Of a stretch of DNA of 64,000 bases, positions 46,377 through 56,272 are shown piece after piece; the stretch's first letter is position 1; each line of letters begins with the position of its first letter. A program made the position numbers and the translations under genes. The DNA is from Congeria kusceri (Eukaryota; Mollusca; Bivalvia; Myida; Dreissenidae), in the NCBI GenBank assembly GCA_027627225.1, contig CM051030.1, positions 3,587,501 through 3,651,500 on the forward strand. The letters are read 5' to 3'. The notes under the pieces are model-generated. The model did not search any database. It saw nothing but the letters and a program-made list of their open reading frames with translations, and was not told the origin of the DNA.

Positions 46377-46639
46377 ATGAAGGCAACCAACATGTAAATA
46401 TCATATTATAATAGTTTAAATTCATACACAGAAGTTTAAATTTTCTAGAATTTACAGCTCCATTTACTTCTATTTACTTTATGTCTACATCAATAAGATC
46501 AATTTCATATTGCACAAACATTGAGAATATTAAGGAACATTAAATCACAGTGGGGACAGACAACGGACGACATACTTTGGTAACAATCGTATATAAGTAG
46601 GATAAAAAATCTCCAACACAATGTACCTATCAATCGATC

Positions 46640-46735
46640 AATATTTTCCCCCAAAAGGGGAGTGGCAGGCTGACCCAGGGCAAATTGACAACTTTTATTT
46701 TGTGGAGTATGATTCCCCACTCGGATACTCCTAAT
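46640..46735 (+). mobile_element. Fragment of a family G repeat, copy 4
   Basis: TCAATATTTTCCCCCAAAAG, then GGCAGGCTGACCCAGGG and AACTTTTATTTTGTGG as in 13995-14050. The right half is missing. Confidence 0.55.
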
Positions 46736-46752
46736 TAAGACATTAAAAGTAA

Positions 46753-46937
46753 ATGTGGCGTGTTGTGGGAAAACTGGGCTTAATGCATGTGTGTAAAGAG
46801 TTGTCCCGGATCAGCCTGTACAGACCACACAGGCTGATCCGGCACGGCACTTTCCGCCTGCAGGGAATTTATGTTTTGAAGAGATTTCCTTGAAACAGAA
46901 AATACCATAAAAGCAAAAAGTGGCGTCCCAGATTAGC
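46753..46937. mobile_element. Fold-back MITE, family F copy 2 (right end lost)
   Basis: ATGTGGCGTGTTGTGGGAAA, TCAGCCTGTACAG and the GAAACAGAAAATACCATAAA core are present; the right arm stops after CCCAGATTAGCAT. Confidence 0.8.
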
Positions 46938-47168
46938 ATCCTCAAATACAAGTTAATAGCATTGAATTTTTTTTAGTCCAAACAGCTAATTTAACCATTC
47001 TGAATCATTCTTTAAAAACATACATGAAATACTTACATGAATTTTCATTAATGAGAAAAAAAATACTACAACAACACCAGCTCTTGTTTAATCTAATCTT
47101 TAAATGCAAATGCATTATTACAAGCCTAACTAAAGACAGAAACAAGATTCTGTGTTTGATAAACACAC

Positions 47169-47582
47169 ATGCCCCCAGTTGGTGCTGGGTAGCCCATTTC
47201 TTAGTCCAAATTAGGTCAAGGTCAAAGTGAGGTTGGGTGATATGGGTGGATTGGGAACGGTCATAAGTAACAACTGTGTAAATATCTAAGTGTTGCAGTA
47301 AGCGGTGTTGGTGCTAGAGAAAACGGTAAAATCTAGTTAACCAAAAAATGGCACTTTTGAATTATTATAAGTCCAAATTAGGTCAAATTCAAGGTCAAAG
47401 TGAGGTTGGGTGACATGGGTGGATAGGGAATGGTCATAAGCAACAACTGTGTAAGTATCAAAGTGTTATAGTACGCGGTGTTGGTGCTAGACAAAACAGT
47501 AAAATCTACTTAACCTTGTCACGGACGGAAGGACGGACAGGACAATCACTATATGCCTCCTGCATCAAGATGCTGGGGGCAT
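47169..47582. mobile_element. Non-autonomous TIR element, family C
   Basis: ATGCCCCCAG at the left and CTGGGGGCAT at the right. Two ~165-bp direct repeats inside contain GGTCAAAGTGAGGTTGGGTG and GCGGTGTTGGTGCTAGA. GGACGGAAGGACGGACAGGA precedes the right end, as in families A, B and D. Confidence 0.75.
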
Positions 47583-47587
47583 AAAAA

Positions 47588-47663
47588 TAGGCCTCTGATG
47601 GCGCTCAAACCGATAACCTCAGGACCAAAAGTCTGTTATGCTTACCACTAGGCCAAAAGCGCT
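47588..47663 (-). other. tRNA-like sequence with an A box, probably SINE-derived
   Basis: On the minus strand TGGCCTAGTGG fits the A box; the B-box position reads GGTTTGAGCGC, one or two changes from consensus. The anticodon arm is imperfect. Some 230 bp upstream, ATTCACAAATTGGCCAATTG resembles the module upstream of the tRNA-like sequence at 6.8 kb. Confidence 0.5.
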
Positions 47664-47699
47664 TGCATATCTGAGCTTGGATTTTTAACGCTATTTAAG

Positions 47700-48250
47700 T
47701 GATACATATGTTTTAAAACATATCGACGAAAAGCGTTGCAAACACTTTATGATATTTGCCATTTCAATCGATGTTCATTTATAAATGACACATCATTTTG
47801 AAATACCTCTTTGCCAGGAGTGTCAATTTGTTCCGTTATATAATTAAAATATATTTTCCTTTTTGGAATTGGTGCCAAAAAGTATGGAAATTGTCAATTG
47901 GCCAATTTGTGAATAGATCATTTTCAGACATTTCTTTACATTGTGTGGGAGGGAGTACAAAATCACAATAAAGTAATAACTATTTTTAAAGAGGCTATGT
48001 CTACATAAAGGGCCTCAGAAGGAAAATTGTGCCAACAATTATGAGTGTTACATTTAAATTGTCATGTCGCGAAGGTAAAAATAAAGAATTAAACAAGCGA
48101 AATGGCTTAATACATTCGGATATAGAACACAATCATGATGAAATTTATGAACAAGTAAAATTGGGCGTTTGTCTTTTACTCACATTTAATGACACCACAA
48201 TTATCAGCACCATTGACCCTAGTTTACATGTGTCCATGCATGCTATGAAC
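47700..48250. other. No gene seen
   Basis: AT-rich; the 75-codon plus frame at 48029-48256 has no recognised domain. Confidence 0.5.
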
Positions 48251-48335
48251 AGGTAGACGGCGATGGTTTAATCTATTATTATCATATGTACAGGTAGACG
48301 GCGATGGTTTAATCTATTATTATCATTTCATCTTA
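48251..48335. repeat. 42-bp tandem duplication
   Basis: AGGTAGACGGCGATGGTTTA plus ATCTATTATTATCAT occurs twice in a row. Confidence 0.9.
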
Positions 48336-48589
48336 CCAAAAACCTTATTTTCTGGCATTTGCATTCAGTTTTTTATCAAATATATTATAATATATTATTT
48401 ATTTAATTAAGGCCCATTTGTATAATAAATAATATTGTATATATATCCCTACGATTACTTGGTCCGTCCCTATAATCGACCTATGGGAGTTTACAATGGG
48501 CAAGACCCAAGATGTCGGCAAGTTTAAAAATATACATTATTACATAATTATAGGCCCCATTATTTTGTTCATACATTTCTGATAATGTT

Positions 48590-48725
48590 AAAGATACAGT
48601 CCCTTTCCTTAGGTAACTAACATTGCAAGCAACAAATATTGGCCAAGAAAGCTGGGAATTTTGTAGACAGTCCCTTTAATTAGGTCAGCAACCATGAAAG
48701 AAACAAATATTGCCCATGGGTGTTG
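48590..48725. repeat. ~75-bp tandem duplication just 3' of the WDR37 stop codon
   Basis: ACAGTCCCTTTCCTTAGGT and AAGCAACAAATATTGGCC recur as ACAGTCCCTTTAATTAGGTC and AAGAAACAAATATTGCCC. On the minus strand this would fall in the WDR37 3' UTR. Confidence 0.75.
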
Positions 48726-48734
48726 CTGAGAGAT

Positions 48735-51700
48735 TTATTCCTTGATCTGAACGTTGATGCTCCAACCCAGAACCTGTCTGTCGAAGCCGCAGGAGAATAG
48801 ATTACACAGCACATTGTCCTCGGCCCAGGCTACACTGCACACCATCTTTGTGTGGCCCTGCAATGGAGAGAGCTCTTGTTAATATTCAAGGGAAGTAATT
48901 AAGTAATAAGGCGTAAAAAAATATATGTAAGTTTCCGGTTAAATGCCCCCCAAAATTAGGGTAGGTCGGAAAGGATTAATTTTTTTAAATATCTTTTTTC
49001 TTCATTTGGTAAATGGTCAATGTTAAGATTCTAAAACTAAATGAATATTCAAAACATATCGGTAATACCCTTAAACATTGTTTTGAAGTGGATGCTATCA
49101 AAACAAAACACTTATATATCCAAAAACATTTAATTACTGAAAAAGATAAATAAAACAAAAAATATCTGACAAACTCAATAAAATAAAAAGTTTGGAGCAT
49201 TTTTTTAGGGTAGGTTGGGTAACCTGAAACAAACATAAAAAATTGTACGCCATAAGAATAATTTAAAACTCGACATTTGTCCAAAGGACACAAGTGCCCC
49301 CACATTATGATGGCACAAAACCCTATGTAATTACTATACCCAGAAACACAAGTTCACATGCTGATGAATATGTCTACAAAGTTTCATCCCTCTAGCAGTT
49401 ATACTTTTTGGTTACATGCTACACAAGTCCACAAATATCAAATTTTGATAAAAAAAGACCATAACTGCGCTGATCTATGACAAATCTGCACGAAAATGCC
49501 CAGGTACACAAGTTCACATGCTAATGAATATGTTTATAACATTTCAAAAATCTAGCAGTTATACTTTTTCAGTTATGCACGACACAAAATTCGAGGGACA
49601 GACAGGACGAAAGGACAATGTCATTTTTTGCTAAAAAAGGGCAAAAACTCCACTGATATCAGGAAAAACTTTACCAACATACCCAGGGGCACAAGTTCAC
49701 ATGCTGATTAATATGTCTATAAAGCTGTTATACTTTTTGAGTTAGACGTCACACAATGCTCAAAATTTCATTTTTAACTAAAAAAGGACCATAACTCTAA
49801 TGATGTCAGAAAAAACTGCACCAAAATACCCAGGTTCACATGCTGATGAATATGTTTATAAAGTTTCATCACTCTAGCAGTTATACTTTGAGTTGTGGAT
49901 GACACACAAATCCGACGGACGAATTTGACGGATGGACAGACAAGCGCAAATCTATATGCCCCCCCCCCTCCTCTCAAAGTGGGGGCATAACTAACGATTC
50001 AAACAGTGATTTCCCCTGCTACACATACTGATTTCAGTGAAATAAATCTAATATTCCCACTTTGTATATGGTTTTCAAAATACTGAACACATAGTTTTTC
50101 AAAAACTTTCAAAAATACTTAAATCAGTATTAAGACAGAAAACTTTCACCCATGCTATTAGAGTTCATGAGTTGGGTCACTGTTATATATATACATAGAG
50201 TTATACATAAAGTAAAATCTAAACTCGATGACTGTTTGAACTCAAACTTACAGTTCGGCTACTGCGTGGAAGGCGTCCAACTCTGTTGCCATTAATATCG
50301 AACAGTCGGATGTGTCGGTCGTCGAGCGGAATGGCGATCATGTTTTGTGACTGTGAGACACTGAGTCTGAAATGTCCAGAAAACATTAAAGGGGCATATC
50401 TACTTTGTTTCCCATAAATATAGACACACATTGAAACGAGACATGTTCCCATTTTGCCTGAATATATTTTTCTTGTAGCAATATGAGGTGCATCGTGGGA
50501 AAAGCCGTCTTACTGCATGTGTGTTAAGTGTCGTCCCACATTAGCCTGTGCAGTCTGCACAGGCTAATCCGGGATGGCACTTTCCGACTACAGCGAATTT
50601 ATGTTTAGAAGACACTTCCTTGAAACATAAAATACCATAAAAGCGGAAAGTGTCGTCCCAGATTAGCCTGTGCGGACTGCCCGGTTTTCCTGCCCGGTTT
50701 TTCCACGCCACGCCACGCCACATATTTTATGGAAAATAATGATCACTGAGAGACTGGTTATCCTTCAGAGAAATAATGCATGAAGGAAAACTAGTTAACA
50801 TTTCCATAAAATAAATGGTATAAGAATGGATTAAATTTTAGTTTATTGTTTACATTTTAAACAACATGAAAAGGAAAATAAACAGAATCAAATCTCACCT
50901 GTTTACCGATGAGTCAGTCCGGATGGTCGCTATGGGCGACCGCATGTTCTTCAAATCCCAAACCTTCACTGTGCGGTCATCACTACCGGAAACGACCTTC
51001 TCGTTGCCAGCAAATGCTGCTGTAGTTACTGGCCTAATTTAAAGAATACTATGTTTTTCTTAATGTTTATAATGAACATTGTATACACAAATCTTGACAG
51101 TAAAAAAAGTATGATTTTCAGATATACCGAGATTTATCAATGTTCAAATTGGTATCAATTTTTATAAATTAATTATTAATAAAGCTATTACGAACTGCTG
51201 CTTCTTCCTACTGCTGCTGCTGCTAGTAGCAATTATTACTAAAGCTTTGTCGCAGGATGATAGCATGTTTGAAGGTGAGGAACCGTTTTTCTATTTTTAG
51301 TAACGGTGACCTTGACCTGATCCCACCCACCCCCTATGCATCCCAAGCAATGTCTTGATAAGAGGTATCTATGTATGAAGTTGAATTACAATAGCTCAAT
51401 TTGATCTCGAGTAATTGAGCGGAAACCGTTTTTCTATTTTTTGTAATGGTGACCTTGACAGTGACCCCATCCACCCCTTATGTAATCCCAAGCCAGGTCT
51501 CGATATATTGAAAATATTTCAATTCGTTCTCAAGTTAGAGAGCTGAAACCAAAAGTTGACTCCGCCTGAAAATGAAAAATTAACAAAGGGCAATAACTCC
51601 AGAATTATGAAGTGCAGAGTAACGGTTCTTGTGCACTGCACTTCTCCTCAATGAGATCTATCCACCTATGAAGTTTCAAGTTAATACCTCTTATAGTCTA

Positions 51701-54700
51701 AGAGTTATGCTCCAGGCAAAAAACGAAGGATGAAAAATTAACAAAGGGCAATAACTCCAGAACCGTGATGTGCAGAGTAATGGTTCTTGTGCAGTGCACT
51801 TTTCCTGAATGAGATCTATCCACCCATGAAGTTTCAAATTAATAGCTGAAACGGTTTTGAAGTTATGAAAGAAAAACATGAAAAATGTGGAAGGACGGAC
51901 GGACAGAGGGATGGACAGACAGGGTGATTACTATAGGGCACCCGCCAAAAAATTTGCAGGGCCCTAATAACTGTCCTCCACCTCCTAATCATCATCACAA
52001 TTATTGTCATCATCATCATCATCGACATCGTCATCACCATCATTGTCATCGTCGTCCTCACCAACATCGACATCGTCATCATCATCATCAACATCATTGT
52101 CATCATCAACATCATAATCATCATCATAACTGACATCGTCATCATCATCAACATCATCATCGTCGTCATCATCAACATCATCATCATCATTATCAAAATG
52201 TGTCCATACATATCTACAGAAGGAAAAAGCACCTCATATTTAGGTCGTATTTTAAAATTCCTGAAGTGTGATACTCAAACCTGGAGAGACAAATAAATAA
52301 GGCAAAAAAAAAATATTGCTTGTTTCCCCTCCCACTACCCAAAATATTTTTTTGAACTTATTCAAAAATATTTTAATCATATGTATGAATTTTCAGCAGA
52401 TGCTTTATGAGAAATCTAAAATTGTTAGTTTATTTAGACTGTCAAAACATCTTTTCTTTATCTATTCTAAACATGAAACACAGAAAATTCCTTGTCACAA
52501 TGGAAAGCAAACTAAATTTTTGTCCTACCTACCTACACTTTCGAAGCATGGGTCGTGGGAGGGGAAACAAACAATATTATATATACAGCCTAAGATTGGG
52601 CTGGTATTCACAAAGCTCCTAAAGGAAATCTTAACTTATGTTGTACTTCAGTGAAAATTTCAGATAAAATTTTTTATGTGATATCTGTACAAAGACGGTT
52701 GCAATACTAAACATATAAGCAAAAATATTTACAACATTTTAATGTTAAAAGACCTATACATGAAACAGCCAGAGACTTAAGGAATTTTATTAATTTAGTT
52801 TAGTTCAAACATATTTATTTTAGCTCGATTGCATCGGTATTCTTAGGCTTACAGAGACACTCTCGAGTCCGAATCCTGGGAAGAACCAGTACTTGGTGTC
52901 TTTGGAAAGATCCTCAGAACGCTCTTTGATATGGATAGAACCCAGACCTCCCTGGCGGACAACAGATCCACTACACCATTACAACCTTCAATTTTTTTAT
53001 GAAATTAAGAAATGTGGCGTGTCATGAGAAAACCAGTCTTAATGCATGTGCGTAAAGTGTCGTCCCGGATTAGCCTGTGCAGTCTGCACAGGCTAATCCG
53101 GGATGGCACTATCCCCCTACAGTGGATTTATGTTTAGAAGTGACCTCCTTGAAACAGAAAATACCATAAAAGCGGTAAGTGCCGTACTGGATTAGCCTGT
53201 GCAGACTGCACAGGCTAATCCGGGACAAAACTTTACGCACATGCATTAAGACCGGTTTTCTTATGACGCGCTACAAATGTACTTAAGTTTTCCCTTTGAG
53301 AATACGGGCCCAGGACTTACTGGGTGTGCCCCTGGAACACTACGACGGGCATGTTGGGATCCCTGAAGTCCCAGAGTCGGAAAGTCGTGTCCTTGGACGA
53401 GGTCACTACGAGGTCTTGACTCGGGTGTGCTCGAACGTCCGTCAGCTCCTGGTCGTGTCCTGCAAAACCATGAAAGCAAGACACTGATTGGCCCCCTTAA
53501 AGATTGTCAGAACATGACCTTCTACTTGTCGTCTCAGAAACTCGTGCATATTTTAAGATACCATTTTAAACAGACAGGACCAGACAAGCATTAAAGATGT
53601 GTAGCAGATATTAGGGGTGTCACAATATTAAAAATCCAAATTGCGATATTTGTTAATTTATCACGATATTTATTGCGATATATTGCGACCTGTGTATTTA
53701 TGTATTTTATATGCTTAAGACTGATGAAATCATTATGAACAGCGCAATATTTTATAGGATGTTTTTTGGGGGGGTTTTTTCACCGATGTTGACGACAGGC
53801 GCAACATTAGCAACATATAAACAGCAGATAGAAAAGCAAAGCAATTATGAACAACACTCTCAAACCGACTGTCATGGCTGTTCACTGTATTTATTATATT
53901 ACATACAAAGTCATTTTTTACATGTACAGGTACTCCAGTCATGGTGTATATTTGTTGTGTGGCTTTGTGCATAAACTATGTATGTATTTCACTCTTTATT
54001 TTAACTGGAAACAATGTATTAGGTTTAATGTATTATTAAGCATAAACATTTTAAGAGAAAACATGTATACCAAACAAAAATGGAATATTATTGGTCGCCA
54101 GTACATTCTATAATGGTCGCGCCTTTGACCTTCACCCCAACAAAACTATCAACTTTACAAAGTGATACTGGCTTTCAATTGTTTATCACTGACAAAAGCG
54201 TCTTTTAATGCATTCAAAAGTTTTAGTAAGTCAGGTAATAATAACAGGACAAAAACACAAAACTGTAAAAAGACCACTTAAATAATGCAATATATCGGTA
54301 TGGACATTCATATTGAGATATTTTATTGCAGAATCAAATATTGCAATAAACCAATATACCATTATATTGTGACACCCCTAGCAGATATATATTGTGGTAA
54401 TGCATTGGCTTCACTTCCCTGGGGTCGCAGGTTTGATCCGCCACAACACTCTAACCCACATTAATTAGTTAATTATCAAAATTTATTTCTTTATATATAA
54501 GGCAAAAAAAACAACACAGTTTCATCTCAAAAAACCTGTCAGAACGGTCAAGTTCCTTCCAGTTTCCGCGTCAAACAAGATGCCCGTTCTATCCCAGGAT
54601 GCCGTGACAACCTGACCACCGAAGTTCAGCCAATCAGCAGCGATCACTACACTGTGGTGTCCGGTCAGCTCACGTAGAGGCATCCTCAGAGTGATGGGCT

Positions 54701-54712
54701 GGTCCTGGCCCT
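48735..54712 (-). CDS. WDR37: WD repeat-containing protein 37, C-terminal five exons
   Basis: Coding exons are 54712-54536, 53459-53321, 51033-50899, 50366-50251 and 48857-48735 (TAA). All have AG/GT borders and join in frame to 229 residues. The sequence is very close to vertebrate WDR37: [56 protein letters not shown] with [33 protein letters not shown], and [20 protein letters not shown] at the end. WD40 blades with Trp-Asp or Phe-Asp ends are visible throughout. WDR37 is known as a partner of PACS proteins, linked to calcium handling; the partner role here is by homology. Upstream exons lie beyond 64 kb. The intron before the first exon listed holds an 85-bp exon-derived array and a 7.75-kb LINE. 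Confidence 0.95.
48911..49252. mobile_element. MITE, family H copy 2
   Basis: GGCGTAAAAAAATATATGTA at the left; CCTGAAACAAACATAAAAAA and TTGTACGCC at the right, inverted. ATAA flanks both sides. It lies in the last WDR37 intron. Confidence 0.85.
49292..49988. mobile_element. Non-autonomous TIR element, family B
   Basis: GTGCCCCCAC at the left; GTGGGGGCAT at the right. Four ~160-bp direct repeats contain AGTTCACATGCTGATGAATA, TCTAGCAGTTATACTTTTT and AAAAAAGGACCATAACTC. GACGGATGGACAGACAAGCG precedes a C run and the right end. Confidence 0.8.
50482..50721. mobile_element. Fold-back MITE, family F copy 3
   Basis: ATGAGGTGCATCGTGGGAAA at the left, a CATTAGCCTGTGCAG/CTGCACAGGCTAATC stem, and a degraded right end with CCACGCCACGCCACGCCA. 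Confidence 0.8.
51236..51967 (+). mobile_element. Non-autonomous TIR element, family D
   Basis: TTACTAAAGCTTTGTCGCAG at the left; TTGCAGGGCCCTAATAA at the right (imperfect inversion). Two repeat types inside: TTTTCTATTTTTAGTAACGG with GTGACCTTGAC, and AACAAAGGGCAATAACTCCA with GTGCACTGCACTT. GGAAGGACGGACGGACAGAG precedes the right end. Confidence 0.7.
51985..52195. repeat. ATC/CAT trinucleotide tract next to family D element
   Basis: Imperfect ATC repeats starting about 20 bp after the right end of the element at 51967. Met- and His-rich frames over it are not genes. Confidence 0.9.
52594..52700. mobile_element. Possible one-ended fragment of the GGTATTCACAAAG MITE
   Basis: GGGCTGGTATTCACAAAGCT followed by AATCTTAACTTATG resembles the left end at 38568. 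No inverted partner was found. Confidence 0.35.
52845..52987 (-). mobile_element. tRNA-derived SINE fragment
   Basis: On the minus strand: AATGGTGTAGTGGATCTGTT (A-box-like TGGTGTAGTGG), CCGCCAGGGAGGTCTGGGTT and a B-box-like GGTTCTATCC, then a body with GACTCGAGAGTGTCTCTGTA. It lies in a WDR37 intron. Confidence 0.6.
53012..53273. mobile_element. Fold-back MITE, family F copy 4 (best preserved)
   Basis: ATGTGGCGTGTCATGAGAAA and the complementary TTTTCTTATGACGCGCTACA end the element. It holds a perfect 39-bp palindrome at 53064-53102 (19-bp arms around one T) and a second, near-identical hairpin at 53190-53227. The two hairpins plus the outer arms can form a cruciform. Confidence 0.88.
53612..54380. 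mobile_element. Non-autonomous hAT element, 769 bp
   Basis: TIRs are TAGGGGTGTCACAATAT and its complement. An exact 8-bp target duplication GCAGATAT flanks it (53604-53611, 54381-54388), the hAT hallmark. Sub-terminal GCGATAT and CAATATA words recur. No transposase frame. It sits in a WDR37 intron. Confidence 0.9.
54390..54465 (+). other. tRNA-like fragment
   Basis: GTGGTAATGCATTGGCTTCA followed by GGGTCGCAGGTTTGATCC (B-box-like GGTTTGATCC). It could be a SINE head; no tail is recognised. Confidence 0.35.
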
Positions 54713-54887
54713 CTGGAATACAAACGAGCTGTAAGATTGTGGTGTCCGGTCAGCTCACGTAGAGGCATCCTCAGAGTGATGGGCTGGTCCTGGCCCTCTG
54801 GAATAAAAACGAGCTGTAAGATACCTGACAGGGGTCAGCTCACGTAGAGGCATCCTCAGAGTGATGGGCTGGTCCTGGCCCTCTGGA
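54675..54887 (-). repeat. 85-bp exon-derived tandem array, left part
   Basis: GAGGCATCCTCAGAGTGATG recurs at 54677 (inside the genuine WDR37 exon), 54762 and 54847, period 85. Each extra unit copies the first ~55 nt of the exon with its 3' splice site and about 28 nt of intron. The LINE cuts the array at 54887/54888. Confidence 0.95.
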
Positions 54888-55312
54888 TCAATCAAGGTCA
54901 AGGTCGATACTGGAGGGATGTGTGGATAATTTGCTCTCCAAAAAATACATTAAAATACATGTCTATAGTGATAAAAAAATAGTAATTTATAGTACAACAT
55001 GTGTATAAAGATCTATTGAATGTAGGGAAAAAGTGAATTTATGGAATACTTATTTGATAAAATAACAGTTTGAAGAAGTGTATACAAAAGGTTTTTAAAT
55101 TATTTGTGTGACACCTGAGTGACACCTGAGTGATTTCCATCAAACATCACCTTGAGAAAACCCCTAAACATCAGTGTGTACAAAGGATTATAGGATTATA
55201 TGATTAACGGATTATAACTATTGAATAGTGGTTGAATAGTGGAATAGTGGTTGCCAATTATTTGCTAGAATACCTGAGGCAAGAACATAACTGTACTTGC
55301 ACCATCTGAACA

Positions 55313-56272
55313 ATGAGCAGCAATACAACAAATACTACAAAAAATCAGCCAAAACTTAGTTTCACGGGAGCAAAACCACAAACAAAGCCAGCTGTCAAAA
55401 AATATAGGCCAGATACAAGTGACAATAGCAATTCAAGCATGGAGGAATTAAATTCTATACATGTACAGCTTCAAGCTATGACTGAGGGCATTTCCAACTT
55501 AAGGGAAGATCTCAAAAACATGTTGCGAAAAGATGAAGTTGAATTGCTTATCACGAGCACAGTCACAAATCTAATGAAAAAACTTGAACAAAACATGAAT
55601 CAACAGATAGAACAACTAATCAGCAAAAAAGTAAATGATCTGCAAGCCAAAATTGACAGTTTGGACTTTGACAACAAAAACCTAAAAGAGAAAATACAAA
55701 AACTTGAAAACAACAATGACACCAACAACAAATCACTACAAGAACAAATCGATAAAACTACTGAACTAAGCAAAACAGCACATAAAAAAGCTAACTATAA
55801 CGAACAATATTCAAGAAAGAATAACATAAAAATCCTTAATGTACCAGAAAATAGAGAGGAAAATGAAAAATCACTGGCAAAAACTGTGACTGAAATCCTG
55901 AAGACCCACACAGAGGTTGACCTTCAGCCGATTGATATAGTGGCGATGCACCGTATCCCAACCAAGAGGGGGCAGATCCGCCCAGTACTCATCAAGCTGC
56001 TTAACAACAGTGCAAAATCTGCCATCATGCGGAAACGGTCTCCAATGAAGAGCAACGGATACAAGCTGATTGATGATGTCACAAAACCAAATCAGGGGCT
56101 TATCAACAGACTTTATCTGCACCCAAATATTGACAGTGCATGGTATTTCAATGGGGCAGTATATGGACAAACTATCGCAGATGAACGCATAAAATTTGAC
56201 ATATATGACAATGTGAACGAAGTTATCGAAAACTTCAGACAGAACAGAAGAAATGGCGTGAGCGGCCACTAG
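55313..56272 (+). CDS. LINE ORF1 protein, 319 aa
   Basis: RNA-binding chaperone of an L1-type element. Residues 1-45 are polar and basic. Residues about 45-160 are a long coiled coil (heptads through MKKLEQNMNQQIEQLISKK and ENNNDTNNKSLQEQIDK). From about residue 166 an RRM-like domain starts YSRKNNIKILNVPENREE, with VAMHRIPTKRGQIRPVLIKL in the second half, and the C-terminal domain follows. This coiled coil, RRM, CTD order is that of L1 ORF1p (transposase_22 type). There is no zinc knuckle, unlike many other LINE ORF1 proteins. It ends SGH with TAG. Confidence 0.88.
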   Translation: MSSNTTNTTKNQPKLSFTGAKPQTKPAVKKYRPDTSDNSNSSMEELNSIHVQLQAMTEGISNLREDLKNMLRKDEVELLITSTVTNLMKKLEQNMNQQIEQLISKKVNDLQAKIDSLDFDNKNLKEKIQKLENNNDTNNKSLQEQIDKTTELSKTAHKKANYNEQYSRKNNIKILNVPENREENEKSLAKTVTEILKTHTEVDLQPIDIVAMHRIPTKRGQIRPVLIKLLNNSAKSAIMRKRSPMKSNGYKLIDDVTKPNQGLINRLYLHPNIDSAWYFNGAVYGQTIADERIKFDIYDNVNEVIENFRQNRRNGVSGH

